Below, piece by piece: positions 6,029 through 8,640 of a stretch of 8,640 nucleotides of DNA. The notes under the pieces were generated by a model. That model saw only the letters and a list, made by a program, of their open reading frames with translations, did not search any database and was not told where the DNA came from. Every line of letters begins with the position of its first letter. Positions within the stretch are counted from its first letter, which is position 1. This DNA comes from a bacterium (GTDB lineage Bacteria; Patescibacteriota; Gracilibacteria; UM-FILTER-43-11). The DNA lies in contig JAUHXI010000051.1 in the NCBI GenBank assembly GCA_030426875.1, positions 1-8,640 on the forward strand. The letters are read 5' to 3'. Both the position numbers and the translations under genes were made by a program.

Positions 6029-6898
6029 ATGAGACTTATCAAGTACAGAGGTGAAACTTTATCTACAACATTGACTACAGAAGCCACTACCGAATATGGA
6101 AATGTAGCTAAAGCTTGGCGAATTATATTGAGTAATATGATTGAAGCAGGTGATGATTCAATTTTACAAAAGAGAAGTGATATGACTGGAGATACAAGCG
6201 TCCGCAATGCTCTCCATGGAATAATTAATAAATTAATCAATCATGACTTGCTTTCTGAGGGGGGTAAAGTCATTGAAGGAGGGTGTCAGGTAGCCCAAGC
6301 TATCTTGGAAGAATGGAAGATGAGAGAGGTTGAAGGTATTTTAGCTCGATTCGAAGAAGTATCATTAGAATACAGAGGTAAGCTGAGGGAACTTACTCTT
6401 GAAATAGAAGGCGGAGATCAGGATCCACCTGAAATTAAAAGAGTGGGAACTGGATTGAAAGTAGTAAATAGAGATTTCGTTAAAAGGACAGCAAATTCCA
6501 TGTTAAGAAAAAAACGTCCTACGTATTTATATGCACTACTGGATTCACTAAAATGGATAAAAAAACCTGATGAGCCTGGGTTTGAACGGCTGCGTGTAGT
6601 GAGGAGGAATTCAAGTAAAGATTTCGGGCTAGCAGGTGTTTCAGCAAATGAGTGCCTATCTAATTATGGACTGATTGAAAAAATACGTGGCAGATATCGT
6701 AGAGCTAATAATGCTGTATTAGAAGCCGAAGAAGCCCTGCTTGCATTTCGTGACCATGAAACCTCTCAATTGATCCGTGAAATAGAGAATCTTGATATTG
6801 ATCCCTCCTCAGGAGTCGGCGTATTGCTACATAGAATGAAAGATTTTATGGGTCCTATTGAAGTAGATTTTGAAGAATTAGAGGCATTAGATGAATAA
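6029..6898 (+). CDS. Hypothetical protein, 289 aa
   Basis: I do not recognise this protein. It is soluble, without signal peptide or membrane segment. Residues about 26-75 look like a bundle of short helices that could include a helix-turn-helix, and 88-127 is a long charged helix. After a loop at 128-137 (GGDQDPPE), a basic segment runs over about 147-195 with clusters KRTANSMLRKKR and RLRVVRR. A further helical region covers 213-255, and the tail is acidic (DFEELEALDE). Basic patches plus helices would suit a nucleic-acid-binding protein, but this is inference only. The ATG at 6029 follows an A-rich leader without a Shine-Dalgarno. The gene is transcribed away from the VWA gene and ends nine bases from the stop of the convergent HAD gene, with no terminator visible. 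Confidence 0.75.
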   Translation: MRLIKYRGETLSTTLTTEATTEYGNVAKAWRIILSNMIEAGDDSILQKRSDMTGDTSVRNALHGIINKLINHDLLSEGGKVIEGGCQVAQAILEEWKMREVEGILARFEEVSLEYRGKLRELTLEIEGGDQDPPEIKRVGTGLKVVNRDFVKRTANSMLRKKRPTYLYALLDSLKWIKKPDEPGFERLRVVRRNSSKDFGLAGVSANECLSNYGLIEKIRGRYRRANNAVLEAEEALLAFRDHETSQLIREIENLDIDPSSGVGVLLHRMKDFMGPIEVDFEELEALDE

Positions 6899-6907
6899 CA
6901 CAAAGGC

Positions 6908-7585
6908 TCAAGCGTTCAAAAGAGGCATAATCATCTCAAATCTCAATCCATCAAGCCCCTTAAGCACCACATCAGCCCCATCCTTTTTCAAATCCTCACC
7001 CGACTCCAACCCCGTCGTCACTCCGATTACCCTCATCCCCGCTGCCTTGGCCGACCTAACACCCGTAGTCGAATCTTCAAACGTGAGGCAGTCTTCTGGT
7101 TTCAAGCCAAAATAATCAACCGTAGAAGTGTAGATTTCTGGATGTGGTTTTGAAAACTGGACATGATTGATGCCCGTGAGTTTTGAAAAATAATGCAATA
7201 AACCCAAACTGGCCAAGGTTTCCTCAATCAATTCGTCAGGACTATTTGAGACACAGGCCATGAATTCAAAGTGTTCCGCCATTAGTGCCACAGCCTCTTT
7301 AGCCCCTGGAAGGATGGGGATACCAGCTGACATTTTCTTTTGACGGTATACCTCAAGGGTTTCTTTGATTTGACCCGACTGCAAATTCGCCTCGGGCCAT
7401 AGGGTTGCCAACCGCTCCTCGGCACTCAAGGCCATGAGATTTTTTTGCGAACGGAAGGCTGTGGTTGATAGATTCAACTCCTCCTCGACGGTGTCATAGA
7501 ACAGTTGATTGGCAATGGTCACCGAAGAAATGAGGGTCCCATCTAAATCAAAGCAAATGAGGTGATCAGTGGTTTTTTTTGGCAT
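6908..7585 (-). CDS. HAD-superfamily hydrolase, subfamily IA
   Basis: This is a 225-aa cytoplasmic phosphatase or phosphomutase of the haloacid dehalogenase superfamily, beta-phosphoglucomutase/phosphoglycolate-phosphatase-like. All four catalytic motifs are present. Motif I is FDLDGTL (12-18) with nucleophile Asp13 and acid/base Asp15, motif II is Ser113 in VSNS, motif III is Lys146 in SKPHPE, and motif IV is Glu170-Asp171 in TFEDSTTG. A helical cap domain lies between motif I and motif II (about 22-88). Length is typical of the family, so it should be active; the substrate cannot be read from the sequence. The ATG at 7585 has no Shine-Dalgarno and lies 11 bases after the stop of the HEPN-like gene, suggesting co-transcription. 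It ends in TGA, nine bases from the convergent 289-aa gene. Confidence 0.93.
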   Translation of the reverse strand: MPKKTTDHLICFDLDGTLISSVTIANQLFYDTVEEELNLSTTAFRSQKNLMALSAEERLATLWPEANLQSGQIKETLEVYRQKKMSAGIPILPGAKEAVALMAEHFEFMACVSNSPDELIEETLASLGLLHYFSKLTGINHVQFSKPHPEIYTSTVDYFGLKPEDCLTFEDSTTGVRSAKAAGMRVIGVTTGLESGEDLKKDGADVVLKGLDGLRFEMIMPLLNA

Positions 7586-7596
7586 GGAAAATTTTT

Positions 7597-8214
7597 TTAT
7601 TGAATTTGATAATCTCTAATTCGATCAATAAGCACTTTAGCATCTTTAAAAAGCTGGTCGAGTTCTTTTTTAGTGTATTTTTCACTCACCCTTCCAAGAG
7701 CAGCCAAATGAATCTCATTTCGTTTCTTCCTCAGTTTTTCCGCCTCTTCAAAGTGGCTTTTCTGAAAGAGGCCTACTTTTTTTGCTGCCTTATTCAGGTC
7801 ATTAAAATTGGTGTCATTTTTCAATTTTTTTGCTTTTTTAACCCGCTTAATACCAGCCACAATCACCTCTTTTTCTGAAAGGGGGATGTCTTTTTTCTTA
7901 AAGCAAACATAATCAAAATGAGAGCCCATTATTTTAGACGCTCTTACGTTCGGATTCCTAAAAAGCTGTCTCAACTTATCATTCAGAAGCCCTTCTATAA
8001 TGGAAGCTACGGAAACAATAATGGTTCTAAAAACGGAATAACTCAATGAGCCTGATAAATTAAAATTATCTTCAAGGGCATACAAAAAAATAACGTACTG
8101 CATATTGATCGCCAGATTCTCTTTTAAAATTTCATCTTCAACAAAATCAAAACGCACTTTTTCTAAAGATTCAGTTTCAGAAAAGTCAACCCCTTCTATG
8201 TGCTCCTTAATCAT
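7597..8214 (-). CDS. HEPN-like domain protein, possible RNase toxin
   Basis: The 205-aa product is all-helical and looks like a HEPN-fold protein. Residues 59-83 (YSVFRTIIVSVASIIEGLLN onward) match the HEPN first long helix with its conserved glutamate, Glu74. Residues 161-171 (LRKKRNEIHLA) fit the second motif: Arg162-x6-His169, or Arg165-Asn166-x2-His169. In HEPN ribonucleases the R-x(4-6)-H pair forms the active site across a dimer. The middle (about 105-150) is lysine-rich, which would suit RNA binding. The start ATG overlaps the last 8 bases of the 59-codon upstream gene (ATGATTAA), so translation is probably coupled; an AAGGA sits immediately before the ATG, too close to act as a normal ribosome site. 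The HAD gene follows after 11 bases. A non-catalytic HEPN protein is possible, because the motif spacing is not fully canonical. Confidence 0.65.
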   Translation of the reverse strand: MIKEHIEGVDFSETESLEKVRFDFVEDEILKENLAINMQYVIFLYALEDNFNLSGSLSYSVFRTIIVSVASIIEGLLNDKLRQLFRNPNVRASKIMGSHFDYVCFKKKDIPLSEKEVIVAGIKRVKKAKKLKNDTNFNDLNKAAKKVGLFQKSHFEEAEKLRKKRNEIHLAALGRVSEKYTKKELDQLFKDAKVLIDRIRDYQIQ

Positions 8215-8386
8215 TCCTTAAAAGTTCAGCCAATGCTTCATATCCTTTTTTATTCAATAATTTATTAAAGTCCTTTTCATTATTGATACCAAAATCTTTC
8301 CCATGGACCTTCTCGATCGCAGCAATCAAAGACCAGGATTTTCTTTTAGCTCGATCACCTGTTTTTGTGAGTGTCTTTGCTGGCAT
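8207..8386 (-). CDS. Small protein, 59 aa, partner of the HEPN-like gene
   Basis: The ORF starts at ATG 8386 and ends at TAA 8207-8209, overlapping the next start by 8 bases. The product begins MPAKTLTKTGDRAKRKSWSL and continues with a helix IAAIEKVHGK, a short loop and a second helical part ending in LAELLRND. It has a basic N-terminus (residues 4-16) and a helical, more balanced C-terminus. No membrane helix, signal or cysteine is present. I do not recognise the family; it has no ribbon-helix-helix or SpoVT/AbrB motif that I can see. Its position first in a tight pair with a HEPN-like protein is what an antitoxin would occupy. It is preceded by an extended -10 promoter and a dyad. No Shine-Dalgarno is present. 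The close fit to the downstream start supports it as a real gene. Confidence 0.7.
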   Translation of the reverse strand: MPAKTLTKTGDRAKRKSWSLIAAIEKVHGKDFGINNEKDFNKLLNKKGYEALAELLRND

Positions 8387-8449
8387 AATTCACTGTTTTA
8401 ATCTGATTTTAACTTACATCAAACAGGCACATTTGTCCAGCATTCACCC

Positions 8450-8473
8450 TTGACCGCCGACTTACGCAGTCAA
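8450..8473. repeat. Inverted repeat at the start of the small-gene/HEPN transcript
   Basis: On the minus strand TTGACTGC (8473-8466) can pair with GCGGTCAA (8457-8450) through seven Watson-Crick pairs and one G-U pair, with an eight-base loop. It lies at about +2 to +25 of the predicted transcript. It may be an RNA hairpin in the leader or an operator for autoregulation. Confidence 0.45.
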
Positions 8474-8481
8474 ATAATGTC

Positions 8482-8490
8482 ATTATATCA
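8482..8490 (-). promoter_or_regulatory. Extended -10 promoter of the 59-aa/HEPN/HAD unit
   Basis: The minus strand reads TGATATAAT (8490-8482), a consensus TATAAT with the upstream TG of an extended -10 element. The -35 is poor (TTGTAG at 18 bases or TAGACA at 15), which extended -10 promoters tolerate. Transcription would start near 8475, giving a leader of about 89 bases before the ATG at 8386. Confidence 0.6.
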
Positions 8491-8512
8491 AACTTAAAAG
8501 AGTGTCTACAAT

Positions 8513-8640
8513 TCAATTGACTGAATAAAAACGGGCCATTTTGCCCCCCTGAGCCTGAGGAAGTTGCTTTTCAAAAACAGATTTAAAATCAACCTGCTTT
8601 TGAATCGCTTGAATGATCAACTCAACCGTATTGGAATTTT
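8513..8640 (-). CDS. C-terminal end of an unidentified gene (partial)
   Basis: A reading frame enters from beyond the window and stops at TGA (8513-8515). The 41 visible residues run from NSNTVELIIQAIQKQVDFKS to a tail ending GGKMARFYSVN. They suggest an amphipathic helix followed by a short basic tail; this is too little to name a family. No other frame stays open over this stretch on this strand with a similar composition. It lies upstream of the HEPN unit on the same strand, separated by the promoter at 8482-8490. Confidence 0.55.
   Translation of the reverse strand, partial: NSNTVELIIQAIQKQVDFKSVFEKQLPQAQGGKMARFYSVN
8527..8546 (-). terminator. Weak terminator-like hairpin inside the last codons of the partial gene
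   Basis: On the minus strand GGGC (8546-8543), a six-base loop and GCCC (8536-8533) are followed by GTTTTTATT. The stem is only four G-C pairs, so folding is marginal. It lies within the coding end, about four codons before the stop. It is a possible transcript end that would insulate the downstream promoter. Confidence 0.3.

Noticed and set aside
8209..8220. AAGGA before the HEPN ATG as a normal Shine-Dalgarno
   Set aside because: It directly touches the ATG with no spacer, and it is part of the last codons of the 59-aa gene. Coupled translation through the overlap explains the start better.
313..8640. Reassignment of TGA to glycine or tryptophan, as in some candidate phyla
   Set aside because: No gene contains an internal TGA, and TGA serves as the stop of the HAD gene, the small membrane protein and the partial right-end gene without useful continuation beyond it.
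1..8640. CRISPR array, insertion sequence, integrase or attachment site
   Set aside because: No regularly spaced repeats, no transposase or recombinase motifs and no flanking duplications were seen.

Overview
The window is AT-rich bacterial DNA that opens with the 3' end of a 16S rRNA gene on the plus strand (1..~91). The anti-Shine-Dalgarno is intact. The terminal 16S stretch has the form GGTATCCGTAGG...CTGCGGATGGATCACCTCC, which I associate loosely with candidate-phylum lineages (Patescibacteria/CPR type). No search was possible, so taxonomy is left open. Several genes end in TGA and none needs TGA read as sense, so the standard bacterial code fits.

Layout. Positions 1-312 hold the 16S end, a trailer with small hairpins and a strong intrinsic terminator, but no tRNA or 23S rRNA, so 16S looks transcriptionally unlinked from 23S. 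A plus-strand gene of unknown function (313-792) then converges on a minus-strand two-helix potassium channel with a long C-terminal coiled coil (804-1385). That channel has its own promoter, with palindromes inside it. Next on the minus strand is a probable two-gene operon: a small exported protein with two membrane helices (3573-3932) followed by a PEP-synthase/pyruvate-phosphate-dikinase-like phosphotransferase (1529-3535). Upstream, a VWA-domain lipoprotein (4060-5847) ends at a perfect 36-bp palindrome that acts as its terminator. Divergent from it is an unknown plus-strand gene (6029-6898). The right end holds a minus-strand cluster of a 59-codon gene (8207-8386), an overlapping HEPN-like protein (7597-8214) and a HAD-superfamily hydrolase (6908-7585). 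The last bases carry the C-terminal end of one more minus-strand gene (8513-8640).

How the genes may work together. Most are separate short transcription units. The VWA lipoprotein, the small membrane protein and the K+ channel all act at the cell envelope. The best candidate for an undescribed system is the 59-aa/HEPN pair: a short basic protein overlapping the start of a probable HEPN RNase-fold protein by 8 bp, led by an extended -10 promoter and a dyad at the transcript start. This is a toxin-antitoxin-like arrangement, though the small partner matches no antitoxin family I recognise. A second general point is that almost no gene here has a Shine-Dalgarno sequence, although the 16S anti-SD is complete.
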